From Amorphophallus konjac (lineage: Eukaryota; Streptophyta; Magnoliopsida; Alismatales; Araceae), in contig CM040117.1 in assembly GCA_022559845.1 (NCBI GenBank), positions 150,912,732 to 150,976,731 on the forward strand: a stretch of 64,000 nt of DNA, written 5' to 3'. Numbering within the stretch: position 1 is the first letter of the stretch; each line of letters begins with the position of its first letter. Below are positions 9,557-20,541 of this stretch, piece after piece. The notes under the pieces were generated by a model. It did not search any database, had not been told where the DNA came from, and saw only the letters and a list, made by a program, of their open reading frames with translations. Both the position numbers and the translations under genes were made by a program.

Positions 9557-10791
9557 TCTGTGGGTTTTATTTCATTCTATTTATTCTTTCTTTCACCCGT
9601 GGGTTACTTTGATGATTGATTTATTCATCTTATTGATGGATTAAGCTTGTGGAGAGAAAGTTTAAGTGTTTTGATCGTTTCTTAAGGTGAATTAACATGA
9701 AGGTTCAAGTGTTTTATTGGAGGAGTTTATTGTACAAGGTAGTTTAGTTTGATACAGAGGCTTCAAGCATAGGTTGCTCTGGCCCTCGGAGAGTTTAGTT
9801 TGATTCGTTTGTTCCTGGCAAAAAATGGGCAGCACCTCCCCCGGACTGAGGCTTGCCAGAGACAAATAGGGGAACACCAAACGGAGCAAAGCTCCGGGGT
9901 GAACCTCAAAACTCGGAGTGAGGCCTCCGTTAACCCATAAGTGCCTGTGGAGACTCGAGGACCAGCCTTCAAGAGTTCCAGCAGCTTACAGGTGATGATT
10001 TCGTAGGCGGGACGAATGTGCACCTCAAGAGGGCCATGAATATTCATCCCTCATGTGGGTTCCTTCGAAGGCCATGCCACGGAGAGGCAGGCTTCAAAGA
10101 CCCTGGATGCATGGAAGATAGGGAGAAAGCGGGGGACGGGAGCTAAAACCAAGAACCGTGCTTGCCAACAAACTTCCTTTTATTCATCCACAAAAAAAAG
10201 GGGAAGGTTGAAATACAGAAGGGGGATCTACTCGAGGGCAGAGAGAAATACATTTAGGGGGCAAGAGGAGGAGATACATCAGTGGGAGAGGGGGAACAGA
10301 GCACAAGCGCCCCCCCCTCCGAGCTCACCTTTCTCTCTCACTTTCCTCTCTTCTCTTCTCTTCTCTTCTCCGGCACGGGGATGAAGCTTCTTCTTCTCTT
10401 CGGGTGGCCCTCTCTTCCCTTTTCAGTCGCCCTTTGGGGGTTCGAGCCTCTCTCTCTTTTTCTCCAATGGAGCAGGTAGAGTATATATGGAACGGACAGT
10501 GGGGGAGAAACTCCCGCCACCTATGCCTTGTTCGCAACAACGTTGTTGTTGTGCTGGATGATGCTGATTCGTGCCGTGCACTGGCGCTCATCCTAGGACG
10601 GGATGTTCGCAGGTATACCGGGAGATCTGCTGCCACTTCTCCACCATGGATGCATGCCTTCGCCGTTGATGTCGACGCGCTGTCGAACGGATGTGGAGAT
10701 AGAGCTCGATGGCATTGAATGCTATGCCCTCTAGAACCTGCCCCAAATCTGATAGGAGAACAGAATATCAGGGGGCAGATGGGACAGAATG
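9557..10791. other. Unclassified segment between the two GCGCGCC blocks
   Basis: About 1.2 kb that separates the two GCGCGCC blocks and has a different composition. It includes a purine stretch near 10190-10290, a run of seven C near 10310-10317 and a CT-rich stretch at 10325-10372. ORFs of up to about 109 codons exist on both strands without motifs. It could be an insertion, but I could not find terminal repeats or a target duplication. Confidence 0.4.
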
Positions 10792-11000
10792 GGGTTAAAC
10801 CAGCGCGTCTAGGGGGCGCGCCGGATAACCATAGTAAAGTTGGCGTGCCGATTTAAGGCTATTGGAGGGGCGCGCCGGTATAAGGCCCAAGCAAGGCAAA
10901 TGGGAAATGGGGCGCGCCGATTTTAGGGCCGCCGGATTAAGATGTTGAAGGGGCGCGCCGGTTTAGAGCGCGCCGATTTAAAGCCCTTCCACGCCGGTTT
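10792..11000 (+). repeat. GGCGCGCCGG-type repeat array, block 2
   Basis: About eight copies of GGCGCGCCGGWTTAAG-like sequence within 210 bases, including GGCGCGCCGGATAACC, GGCGTGCCGATTTAAG and GGCGCGCCGGTATAAG. Same family and orientation as 9225-9556. Confidence 0.8.
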
Positions 11001-13721
11001 AGACTTCGTCTCAGCTTCACGGCTATTCGGACGGATGCTTGTCGTCCCGTGTTGCTTTAGTTGTAATGCACCGCCGTCAGGGTGTTTAGTTCAAGGCCTC
11101 TGAATCTCAATTCTGAGCTTTGAGTGATCTCCGGTGCGTGCGGAACATGTGTTCGAATTCTTGAGTTTCTTTTGATTCGGCCTTCGGCATTGCCGACTTG
11201 GGAGCCGGGGCTAGCTCTTCAACCCGAGGGGCTTCTTTGTTGGGTGGCGGAGCACCGGGTAGGTATTCGTCCTTCTTGGAGGAGGCACAGGGTTTATTCG
11301 GCGTTTCCATCTTCGACTCGCTCTCGAGTGCTGAGACGTGCATGTCGTATGACCATCATCATTTTTTTGACGTCCACACCACTCCAGTCTGAGGTTTATC
11401 CAGCCCCTGAGGTGTTAAGATTGTGGTTTGAGGTGTCGGAGAGGGTGCTCTGGTCGAGAATTGTGCTTGGGTGAGTGGAGGATCTTCTGGGTGAGCTGTT
11501 GATTTGTCAAGCCGATGTTCTTGTCATGCTCTGTGGCGTCAGAAATGATGTGTCGGTCTCAGATATTTTTGTGGATTTTGAGGCAGGATTGGGCAGAGAT
11601 GTCCGAATAAGTTCTTGCTCCTGCGCTTTTACGTGTGAATGGGTTGTGTTCGCCCTGGGTTTGGTTTGAGATGTGAAGGTTCCGCGGTGAGTTTGGGACT
11701 CGAGGATGAGCGTTGACGGTTATCGATTATGGCTCGTGTTGTAGCTTTTGGCGTGGTGTGTTGCAGTTCGAGGAATTACAGTGGAGGTGCATCGAGAGAT
11801 ACTGTGATCATGGTCCGACGGAACACTTGGTGAGTGTGTCAGAGGAGTTAACCTGACGGAAGTGATGGGTTTCCTTATGTTGGAAGGTGCTGTTCCCAAC
11901 ATGTGCGATGTTCGCGGTCAGGTCCAGCGTGGAGTTTTCCTTCCGTTGGTCGGAAGTGTATTGAGTTTTTCCTTTGGTTGGAGGAGATCACGTTTTGCCA
12001 AGGTTCATCATTTTGCATTGTATGTTCAGATTGGTTGGCCTTCGTGTGCCCTGAGGTCCGTGATATGTAAAGGTGTTGGCATTATTCCGGAAGGATGAGC
12101 GCCACTTGGGCGGTGTTCGTGAGAGTTTGTGGCTGGTGTTGTGATTTCTGATGTGTTGAGGATCGGAGCCCGCGGAGTTGCAGAGGATTATTGGGATGGT
12201 GGATCCCGAGTCATTGTGTTGGCTGTACGTGTGGATCGGAGTGCGCAGTGAAGCCTGATGGGCATGTAACCCATAGATTTGGGATCGTAGCGTTGGATGC
12301 TACGGGCGGATTCTGAGGATGTGTTGGGCCTTGGAGGATTTGTTCCTTGATATGAGATTGTCTCGGGTTGCGTGAGACATGTTGTTGCCGTGTCGTTGCA
12401 TGAGATCTTGTGGTTCACGGCACTGGCAGGATGGAGGGTTGGGGAAATATGTTGGCAAGTGTGCCGCGTCAGTACCCTGAGAGATTATGGGTCCTAGTTG
12501 GTAGCTGTGAGCGGCTGGTTGGGTTGACCGAGTGGTCAACCACGGCAAGATGTGTATTGTCTGGGGACCCGTGTGCATTAGTCGTGGTGCTATCGACCAG
12601 GTTGCTGTGACAGCATGTGGCACTTGGTTGCCTTGGAGTGGTGTGCCGTGAATTGTTCATGTTGTGTCTCGTGGCTCTGTGGTAAGGGCGGAATTGGGAT
12701 TGGCAGGCGTCCACTTGGAGTAATTGAGATGAGATAGGATTTGATGAGACATGACAGTGGATGATGCCTGGGTGTGTGGAGGTCCTTGATGGGACGTTGG
12801 TGTCGGAATGGTGATCCTTGGCCCGTGACCAGCAAGGGAGGATTCCCCTGTAAGTCTGAGTCGAGTGGCGTGAGAACTGAGGAGAGACCTTGGTCATGTG
12901 GTTTCACCGTGCTCCCCTGAGACGATAGAATTGGCGTGAGGTTCGCGATCGACTGCGATGTCCGGGTGAAGATTGGCTAAGATGTGGTGTTGGTCTGTGT
13001 GGAAGTCAACGGATGGCCTGTCGAGAATTGGAATGTGCCCTTCGGACCTGGTGAAGAACCATGAAAGAAGGAAGAAGCTGAGTAGTCAAGGGTTTCCCGT
13101 TGGCGAGTGTCTGGTGACTGATGATTGGTCTTTCACAGACAGAAGATGCTGGTGGTTGTGGTTCGAGAATGGCATGAGCTGTGTGCCAGTGAGGCCTTTG
13201 GTGGCCGTTTCCGTGATGTGCTTTTTCCTGATGGGATCTGGGCTTTTTCGAAGTTTGAGTTCTGGCAGAGTTGGTCCCATTCCGTTATTGGCGTTCGACT
13301 TGTCAGGTGTGAGATGGTCCTTGGCATGGAGCCGACGAAATTGTGGCGGTCAACTGGTAGAGAAGCTGATGTTTGGTTGGTCCGCTGAGCATGGTTGGAT
13401 CGGTGGCTGTTTCTCGTAACGAGGACTATGTCTCCTCAGTGTGCGAGATTGTGGCAGCGGTGCCATGATTGGTCTTCATTGTGACTGAGGTGATGCCGGA
13501 CTATATCCTTTGGTGTATGCCCGCTCTGATGATCGATGTGCGCGGTGTGCGGAGTGAGGTGTCATTCGTGATTGTAGTCTGGCTGTGTCCCTCAGGATAA
13601 GAGCTTTTGTGAGAATCGAGATTTTCTGTGTTGGGGCTCTGACGGCGTTGTCAGTTGGTTAAGGCATTCTTCCCCTGTGTTTCCGCATTTGTCTTGAATT
13701 TCGAGGATGAAATTTCTTTAA
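11001..13721 (+). mobile_element. Decayed 3' noncoding region of Ty3/gypsy element A (copy 1)
   Basis: A long G- and T-rich stretch that ends in TTCGAGGATGAAATTTCTTT, a purine tract and an LTR start, which places its end as the 3' end of a plus-strand gypsy internal region. I cannot recognise protease, reverse transcriptase or integrase in any frame. From about 13115 it is matched by 31986-32610 in composite copy 2. Upstream of 13115 the match stops, so the source of 11001-13115 is less certain. Confidence 0.5.
13125..13388 (+). CDS. Hypothetical 87-codon ORF in gypsy A 3' region
   Basis: An 87-codon ORF in the G/T-rich region just upstream of LTR A. It has no motif I recognise; it is rich in Trp, Val and Arg. 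The corresponding position in composite copy 2 (32003-32320) keeps the same frame open over the same span with several amino-acid differences and runs 18 codons further. Because both copies descend from one sequence, persistence of the frame is weak evidence for coding. Chance is a reasonable alternative, since TA-poor sequence has few stops. Confidence 0.15.
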   Translation: MVFHRQKMLVVVVREWHELCASEAFGGRFRDVLFPDGIWAFSKFEFWQSWSHSVIGVRLVRCEMVLGMEPTKLWRSTGREADVWLVR

Positions 13722-13732
13722 GGGGGGAGGGC
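13722..13732 (+). promoter_or_regulatory. Polypurine tract of gypsy A
   Basis: AAGGGGGGAGGGC immediately precedes the LTR start TGTAACGCCC. In LTR retrotransposons this tract primes plus-strand DNA synthesis. The equivalent in copy 2 is at 32600-32610. Confidence 0.75.
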
Positions 13733-16700
13733 TGTAACGCCCTGGATTTTTCGGATATTCTTCGGATCAGGATCCGTGAGTTTCGGATCGCTTTCGTGGG
13801 TCCCGGATTGAGTTTAGCAATTTACGTGTGTTTTTAGTTGTCGGACCTTTGGAACCCCGTGTAGGGTGAACCGTTGCGTTCTCCGACTCCGGGACATTAC
13901 CATGGCGTTGTACGTTTTCTGAGGATCATGGGGAGTATTTTTCTCTATTTTTCATATTTTCTGGAATTTCTAGATTTTCCTATGTAAACCCCCTCACTCT
14001 TTTATCTCTCCCCATCTCTCATTCCTCTCACTCTCTCCCTCTCACTTCTCTCACGCTCTCTACTCTCACCCTCTGTTCTCCGGCGGCCGACGGAGCGAGG
14101 CGCGGGCAAGGCGGGGACGACGTGGGCGAGGCACGGGAGAGGATGAGCAAGGATCAAGGCGGGGGAGGCACTGGGAAGCTCGGCCACGAGTTCATGTCCC
14201 GGCGGAGTTCCAACGACGTTTTCTTCCCAGATCGGCGTCCACGGCGCGTCAAATCTTCCGTGGAGGTAGGGAGATGGATCCCCAGCTTGTGCACTTCCAT
14301 TCCCGTGATTTGGTAGGCTGTGGTGAGCCGAGCGGGCTTATTTGAGTATTTTGGGGAAAATGCATGTTTTTGGGGAGTGAGCCGGATCTAGCATTTTAAC
14401 CATGTTTTCGGGGTTCAAATGGGTCCTCTCGATGCTAGGGAGGTCGGGGAATGGTTTCCCCTTGTTTTCCCCTTCACGTGGGCGTGAACGGGGCGTGGAA
14501 AGGAGTTTTGCACCGAACTCGCCATTTTCGGGTTCGCGGACAAGTAGTAGTCATACCAGGGACTGTCACTATCCTTGGCGGTCCTGTGGGGGCCGCCACT
14601 TACCCCCCTATGTCGGTTGGTTTTGCGGCCGCGCGATAGACCGCCTGAATAGCTTAGCGGCTTGGTGTGGACCGCCATGTGCCTTCTAGCAGTCAGGCCA
14701 GGTCCGTCTACAGTCTTCGTCGTAACGGGCGTGTGGCGGCCTGAGGGTGACCGCCTAGGTCCCGCGGTGGCATTGCGACTGGCCGCTAGTCTCTGAATTG
14801 CGGCCAGGGCATGACCGTTTACAATTTTGGGAATTTTTCGATGTCAGGTGGGGTAGCGGCCATGCAGCTGACCGCTAGGTGACACCCAGTGGTCAGGCAA
14901 TGGACCGTCATCCTTCTTGGCGGTCTGGGAGTGATCGCCTGGGTTCTGGATGCATCTGGGGCTATGCGGTCCTGGCTGGACCGGTAGGCTAGGCCTTGCG
15001 GTCCTAGCCAGACCGCTAGGCTCTGTGACGGTCCAAGGAGGACCACCACTTGATTTTTGTGCCTGCCATGCCCGTTTAGCATCGTGTTGGTCTCCGATCG
15101 ACCCGGTTGTGACCTAGTGGTCGACCATCAGCCTCATAAGTGTCCCGGACGCCCCGTGGGTATTGTGACCATGTTTTTGGGTGTCCGGAGGTACCGTGTT
15201 ACCTCGATTAGCGTGCCCATGGGTCGGAGGGTCCGAGTGACGCCATGTGTTCCGAGCTTTCGTGTTCTCGCTAGATTGAGTCATCGTGTATCGATATGAG
15301 TGCGATGGGGCTCCTCCGCACGTTGTGGGTTTCTTCGGAAGGTGGTTTCCAAGTGGGCCATGTGTGTGGCCTTGGACTGTGAGTCTAGTCAACCAGCCAG
15401 GGGTTGGGGGGTTTTCTTTGCTCCCTTTGGAAGGGATTGAGCTCGACGGTCACGAGCCACCTTGAGCAGTATATTACCGTGGTTTCTAACCTAGGGTTAG
15501 GCCAAAATGATGACTTGGGGCTATCCTATACGACGGTCTTGACCCTGAGTCTTGCGACTTAAGGACCGTTGGTTTAATAGGTTATAGTGGACTGCCTAGA
15601 GTCCGATGGCACGGTGCCACCTGTTTCCCGAGCTGGACGTGACCGGGCTTGTGAGTACCCAGTCCGCGTTCCGGTGGTTTCCACCGAGAGTCGTTTCTAT
15701 GGTGACCCCCGTTGGTCGTAGCTTCTTGGGCACGTTGGTGCCAACCCACTTGGAGTTAGGTGGAGAGCTACAGTAGCTTCCCTAGGCATGCGTGTGCTGA
15801 CTCACCTAGGTGGTAGGTGGAGAGCTACACCTGAGAGAGACGATTTTTAGGCTGGTTACCGTAGGGCCCCTCATCTTTGCAGCCTGCATCTAGGCTGGGG
15901 GGAGGAACCACCTGGAGGGTGAGACCTAGGGTGCATGGTCTGTGTGTGCACATGTGGTTGGGAGATGTCGGACCCGCACTGACGAGCGTGACCCTAGCTA
16001 GTCCTTGTTCGTGGTACTAGTTACTGCTGAGTCTCTGTCTTCACCTGGGACGTCGTGGAGAGACACCTGAGGTGCGGTGTAAGACGTCAGTGGACGCATC
16101 CGGCCATGCTTCAAGTGGACAGGTGCCCCATCATGGGATGTGAGTTTAGGTGACCCTAGTGTCTACTTTTTGACCACGAGGAGTGGTTTCCCAGACCGTT
16201 TCTATGTGTTTTCTGAGGTTGTCACTAGGGTCGCTCGGTTGGATTATCAAGGCTTCACCCCTTGGCTGGGTCAGGTTCACGATAGCGAGGTCGTGATGGT
16301 ACCAGTGGACCAGGTGGTCCAGGTTCGGCCCCGTCTTTGTGACAGGCCCTTTCGGAAGAGTTGCCGTATGCTTTCCCTCGGTAGCTGTGGTGTTAGGTAG
16401 TTCGGTGGTCCCCCGACTGCGAGATCGGGTCGTGTTTTCTGGTACAGTACTAGTAGCTATAGTGCCAAGTTTTATCGGTCTTCGGTTTGCTGTTCCTACT
16501 GTAGTTATTACTTTCCGTTACCATCGTTGGTACGGTTGGGGTTCCGCGGGATCCCTACTGAGCGCTACTTTTCAGGTGGGGTGGTTCTTCCTCGAGGTTT
16601 GAGGGTGCTGTGCGGATGTTCTTAGTTGCCAAATCACCGGGCCGAGTGTTCACTTGGTGTTGGGTACATTCTTCTTCCTTAGACTGTACTTTTGTTGGAC

Positions 16701-16881
16701 TGGACTACGTTGTAGTTGTTTATTTATTTCTGTTAATTGTTGAATTGTCCTGCTTTATTTCCTATTTCTTTGTACCTCCACACTCCTTTTTAGCCCTTCC
16801 GGGCCTCTGCTCGTGGGCGACGGGCCAGGATTCGAATGGTATCGGGTTTCTTTCCTGGTATCCAGATCTTGGGTTGATACA
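13733..16881 (+). repeat. Ty3/gypsy LTR A, copy 1 (about 3.15 kb)
   Basis: Starts TGTAACGCCC after a polypurine tract and ends in GGTTGATACA; the matching end in copy 2 reads GGTTGTTACA. It is uninterrupted and matches 32611-32950 joined to 43828-46654. The 5' part has a CT-rich run (13990-14070) followed by a GC-rich block (14070-14330). The middle carries many GCGGTC / GACCGC inverted repeats. It is followed directly by an integrase fragment, not by a primer binding site, so it is not a 5' LTR of an intact element. It preserves the empty site for the copia II insertion near 14055-14062. Confidence 0.75.
14541..15050 (+). repeat. GCGGTC / GACCGC inverted-repeat cluster in LTR A copy 1
   Basis: More than a dozen short blocks in which GCGGTC or GGTCC is followed within 10-20 bases by GACCGC or GGACCG. 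Examples are GGCGGTCCTGTGGGGGCCGC near 14578 and GCGGTCCTAGCCAGACCGC near 14998. Some arms are degraded in this copy but intact at the same place in copy 2 (44298-44803). Confidence 0.7.
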
Positions 16882-17760
16882 CTTTATGTTAAGAGGATTG
16901 TGCCATTGCATGAAATTCCAATATCTATTGTATCGGACCACGACCTACACTTTACATCTGGCTTTTGGCAGAGTTTCCAAAAGGCGTTGGGCACGGTTTT
17001 GGCATATCGTCCAGCCTATCATCCTTAGTCTGATGGGTAGTTTAAAAGGACTATATATTCAGACTTTAGAAGACATGCTGAGATCATGTTGTCTAGATTG
17101 GCAGGGTTCATGGAGCTAGCACTTGCCATTGGTAGAATTTGATTATAATAATAGCTATCATTCCAGTATCGGTATGGCACCGTATGAAGCCTTGTATGGT
17201 CGGCCTTGTCGTACGCCGTTAGACTGGTTGAAGGTTGGTGAACAACTGTTGATAGGATCGGACCTGGTTCAGCATTGTGTAGAAGTGGTTCCTCTGATCA
17301 GATAGAGATTGTTGACAGCTTAGAGTCGACAGAAAAGCTATGCTGATCGACGCAGAAGACCATTGCAGTTTGAGCCAGGAGATTTTGTGTTTGTGAGAAT
17401 ATCTCCGATGAAAGGTGTGATGAGATTTGGCAGGCGTGGAAAGCTCAGACCTGATACATTGGTCCATTTCCTATCTTGGAGCTTGTGGGCCCAGTGACTT
17501 ATCGTCTTCAGTTGCCACCGGCGATGGGTGCGATCCATGATGTGTTTCATGTTTCTATGTTAAGGAAGTATGTGCCTGATGAATCGCATATTCTCGATGG
17601 TTCTATGTGGCCTGAAGTGGCGGCGGATCTATCTATGCCAGAGTACCCGATTCGTATAGAGGATCGTCGTGAGCAGCGGGTGAGAAATAAGGTTATTCCT
17701 CTGGTAAAGGTAGTGTGGCAGCGCCACTCTGGTAATGAGGCTGCATGAGAACACGAGGAA
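16882..17760 (+). pseudogene. Ty3/gypsy integrase C-terminal half, Del/Tekay-like (copy 1), broken
   Basis: Integrase inserts the element's DNA into the chromosome. Only the second half remains. It begins in frame right at the LTR A end with LYVKRIVPLHEIPISIVSDHD, whose SDHD holds the second catalytic aspartate, then FTSGFWQSFQKALGT. A stop lies in the SDG..RT stretch, and the expected catalytic glutamate there reads as lysine. Later pieces, in shifted frames, are [35 protein letters not shown] and, at 17476-17748, [20 protein letters not shown] with [12 protein letters not shown] and [15 protein letters not shown]. That tail, the WRN-type remnant after the core, is typical of Del/Tekay integrases. 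Several stops and frameshifts make it non-functional. Confidence 0.8.
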
Positions 17761-17851
17761 GATATGCGCTTGTAGTTCCCGTACTTGTTTGAGTAGGTTT
17801 GTCTCTCCTTTTCCTTCCTAATGTTTCCTTTAAATTTTGAGGACAAAATTT

Positions 17852-17869
17852 TTATTAGGGGTGAGGGAC
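17852..17869 (+). promoter_or_regulatory. Polypurine tract of gypsy B (copy 1)
   Basis: ATTAGGGGTGAGGGAC lies directly before the LTR start TGTAAGACCC. It follows GAGGACAAAATTTTT, the usual end of the internal region in this lineage. Copy 2 has ATTAGGGGGAGGGAC at 47623-47637, a better preserved version. Confidence 0.75.
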
Positions 17870-18098
17870 TGTAAGACCCGTGAAGTTCGGATACTTATCG
17901 GATTAATAAATCAAAAAATTCAATGAATGTGGTAGGTTTTGTGGGCCTTTTAGATGACTTATGTATGAAATAATCCATTGGTATAATGGTTTACAGGAAT
18001 TATGGAGCATTAACACAATTTTGGTTTCTTTAATGCCTTCTTGCAATTAATGGTATTATAACAAAAAAAAATATCAAAACCCATTTTTTTCACCCACG
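17870..18098 (+). repeat. Ty3/gypsy LTR B copy 1, 5' segment
   Basis: First 229 bases of LTR B, starting TGTAAGACCCGTGAAG. It is cut at 18098 by copia element I; 18094-18098 is CCACG, one copy of the target duplication. The LTR resumes at 27572. The uninterrupted sequence is visible in copy 2 at about 47860, reading CACCCACGTAGAGGAGG. Confidence 0.85.
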
Positions 18099-18539
18099 TG
18101 TTGTGCCCCTGTGGTTTTGATGATTGGTTTTGATGTGAGTTAAGCACTGTGAGTCACCATGTGATATTCAGTCATTTTAGTCATTCTGATGTTCAGTCAG
18201 TTTATCAGAGCATAAAGTATTGCATTACTGTTCTGTCAGTTTATCAGATCTAAAGCATTGCATTTGATGTTCAGTCATGTTATCTGCTGCATAAAGCATT
18301 CAGATACATATACATCAGTTGCTTTACTCTGCTTGTGGAAGTCAGTACAGGCTAAACATCCATGCCTCATCACACTCAGCATAGTCTTGACAGAAGTGGG
18401 TCGACCCCCTTTCTAGATGGGTCGACTCCCCAGATAAGTGTAGTCTATACACTGCATGCATTTACATAGTCTGCACATTAGCATCACGCAGCAAGTATGT
18501 ACATCGCCTTGTGTAGGTATGACAAGTCCACACACTGCA

Positions 18540-19140
18540 TTGCATGCGAGACTTCAAAGTCTACACAATTCATAGCATGCAAGTCCTCCAAGTCTATACA
18601 TTGCATAGACTGCAGGCATTAGAAGTGTGTACATTGCATAGCATGCAGGTGGTCCAAGTCTGTACATTGGCCTTCAAGCGTTCCAAGTCTGTACATTGGT
18701 TCAGGCTTTCCAAGTCTGTACATTGGCCTTCAAGCTTTCCAAGTCTGTACATTGGCCTTCAAGCTTTCAAAGTATATACATTGGCCTGGCGCTGGCAAAG
18801 TCTGTACATCGACTTGGCGCTGGCAAAGTCTATACATTCATGAGCCTTGGCTGTTCATCGTCTGCTACATGCCACTTCAAGTCTATACATGGTCTTGGCA
18901 TATGCATATCCAAGTCTATACAGCCAATGTCTGCATTGCCTTGCATTTCATCAAGTCTGTACACTGCATCACTTGTTCATGCATTGCCTTCACTGCAATG
19001 TCTATACATTGTGGCAGCCTGCATGCAATGTCTCTACATTGCATTTGGCAGCTTGCACAGTAAAGTCTATACAGCGTCCAGCAGCTGTACGCAAAGTCTG
19101 AACATTGTGTCTGGTAGCCTGCACGCCAAGTCTGTACAGC
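18540..19140 (+). repeat. AAGTCTRTACA motif cluster in U3 of element I
   Basis: About twenty copies of AAGTCTGTACA or AAGTCTATACA. Between 18650 and 18780 they form a near-regular array of 29-base units with TTGGCCTTCAAGCTTTCC as spacer. Elsewhere they are 25-45 bases apart. The 3' LTR (25690-26290) has the same cluster with one extra 29-base unit near 25802-25830. Confidence 0.85.
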
Positions 19141-19186
19141 CTGTGCTTTGTTGATCGACTGAACTCTTCTTTATTCCTGCAGGTGT

Positions 19187-19290
19187 CTAGGCACGTGATC
19201 CGAGGTTGGCACCTGGCACGTGATCTGAGACAAAGAGGGCACAAGCCCTGCACATGCCCTAATTATTGCTGCTATAAATACGATGCTTCC
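19187..19290 (+). promoter_or_regulatory. Predicted promoter of element I: two G-boxes and TATA box
   Basis: GGCACGTGATCCGAGG (CACGTG at 19192-19197) and GGCACGTGATCTGAG (CACGTG at 19217-19222) precede CTATAAATA at 19272-19280. CACGTG is the core bound by plant bZIP and bHLH factors. Element II has the same CACGTGATCCGAGG sequence upstream of its TATA box. In the 3' LTR the first box has become CATGTG; the second (26365-26370) is intact. Transcription start is inferred, probably 25-35 bases after the TATA box. Confidence 0.65.
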
Positions 19291-19847
19291 TCCATCAGAA
19301 GAACAGATCGAAAAAGAAGGAGAGGGCAGCAGAGAGTGATAGAGCAGTGATAAAGGAAGAGTGATCGAAGCAGAGAGGCAAAGAGCAGAAGCCGCAGAAG
19401 AAAGAAAAGAGGAAGAAGAGAAGAAGCAGAAGGAATAGTGATCGAGTGCTGATAAAAGAGAAAGTGTCTGCACGATCCAGCAAGAAGAAAAAGTGAGCAG
19501 CAGAGAGTGAGAGAAGTAGCAGAAGAAAAAGACAGAGTGTGAGAGCAGCAAAAGAAAAAGAAAGAGAGATAGAGCTCGTGAGGATTGAAAGAAAAGAGAA
19601 AGACAGTGAGAGAGAAAAGGAGAGCAGAGAAGAGAAAGAGAGAGCGTGAGTTGAGAAGAAGAAGAAGAGAAGTAGCAAAAGAAGTTCCTACTGGACCGTG
19701 GATCAGATCCAGGCTAGTCAGCTCCATTGAGAGCCACATTGTGCATTTGAGTTTCCAGCTTTCTGTTTGCTGTGTTATTTTCATTTCTTATTTTTCCTTT
19801 TGTTACTCTGATTACTTTTATTCTTCCGATACTCAGTAGTGAGGTTG

Positions 19848-20110
19848 GGTTCCTCCTGTGGACTCAGGAGAAGGGAGATCTGATCTCCAGTTCGCCGGTG
19901 ACTGTGTGTCATCAGTGGTTCCCTCCTAGTCTGGAGGAAGAGAGGTCTGTGACCCCTGGTTTGCTAGTGACGGGGAGTCACTGGTGGGTTCCCTCCTGGT
20001 CTGGAGGAAGAGAAACCTAGTCTCTGGTTCCAAGTGGCTGGGAGTCACTTGGGGTGTCCCTCCGGTCTGGAGGAAGAGGGGAGGTTGTTCCCCTGGTCAA
20101 GCTATTTGGC
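19848..20110 (+). repeat. Leader hairpin array of element I (four units of about 70 bp)
   Basis: Four repeats, each with a pyrimidine-purine hairpin: CTCCTG/CAGGAG (19853-19870), CCTCC/GGAGG (19922-19937), CCTCC/GGAGG (19992-20007) and CCTCC/GGAGG (20059-20073), each followed by AAGAG or AAGGG. Between them is a second stem of GTGAC/GTCAC type, for example AGTGACGGGGAGTCACT at 19966-19982. Being downstream of the TATA box, the array should lie in the transcribed leader. Element II has an equivalent array at 34455-34645. Confidence 0.7.
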
Positions 20111-20419
20111 AGCACCTGTTGCAGACTGAGTCTGCGGTTTCTAGCTTGTGCTAGTGGAAGCCTCACTCCGGTTGGGAGTGAGGGGTGGACGTAGGTCTGT
20201 GGACCGAACCACCTAAAAAATTATCTGTGAAGTGGTTTGATTGCCTTGCTTTGCTTCCGCTAGATGATTACTTAGGCGCGCTCCAAGTGTTTGTTCATGA
20301 GTTCAATTGAATTAGTTTTTATTCCGAGACTGTGTCTAGCATCTGAGTTTTAATTTGGGCATTATTGGTAGAGGGATACATTCACCCCCCTCTCTATCCG
20401 GGCCTAGCACCCTATCAAT

Positions 20420-20431
20420 TGGTATCAGAAC
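20420..20431 (+). promoter_or_regulatory. Primer binding site of element I
   Basis: TGGTATCAGAAC, two bases after the LTR end. It matches the initiator-Met-tRNA type site (usual plant form TGGTATCAGAGC) with one change near its end. This site primes minus-strand DNA synthesis. Confidence 0.85.
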
Positions 20432-20541
20432 GGTGTCTGCATAGAAGGTCCATCGACCTACAGATCCGATCTTACAGTCTTCGGTGCTAATTTACTTTTG
20501 GTGCATCAATATTCCTGTTGCATTAAATCTGATCTGTTTCC

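Larger units (their letters stand above)
18099..20417 (+). repeat. Copia element I 5' LTR (2,319 bp)
   Basis: Begins TGTTGTGCCCCTGTGG and ends AGCACCCTATCA, next to the primer binding site. It contains, in order, a cluster of AAGTCTRTACA motifs (18540-19140), a promoter-like block with two CACGTG boxes and a TATA box (19187-19290), a purine-rich leader (19300-19690), hairpins (19850-20110) and the conserved GGGGTGGACGTAGG ... ACCACCTAAAAAATT block near 20188-20222. The purine-rich part gives long minus-strand serine/leucine ORFs that are artefacts. Confidence 0.9.

Noticed and set aside
9830..9990. Copia LTR piece (GGCAGCACCT ... GGAGTGAGGC resembles element I leader)
   Set aside because: Similarity is limited to short words in the wrong spacing; I could not extend it.
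9557..10791. A bounded transposon inserted between the two GCGCGCC blocks
   Set aside because: No terminal repeats, target duplication or recognisable coding sequence found at either edge.
11107..12907. Minus-strand ORFs of 60-142 codons in the G/T-rich gypsy A region
   Set aside because: Composition-driven open frames on the C/A-rich strand; no domain and no conservation I can show.
17641..17760. Functional chromodomain at the integrase tail
   Set aside because: Only the short conserved KVVWQRH-type segment is visible; stops and frameshifts prevent any claim of an intact chromodomain.
19171..19784. Minus-strand Ser/Leu/Phe-rich ORFs that look like membrane proteins (also 26233-26933)
   Set aside because: They are the complement of a purine-rich LTR leader (GAAGAAGAGA-type) and occur in both LTRs of element I.
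20420..20431. tRNA genes at the TGGTATCAGA sites (also 35032, 51907)
   Set aside because: These are 12-base primer binding sites next to LTR ends, not tRNA genes.
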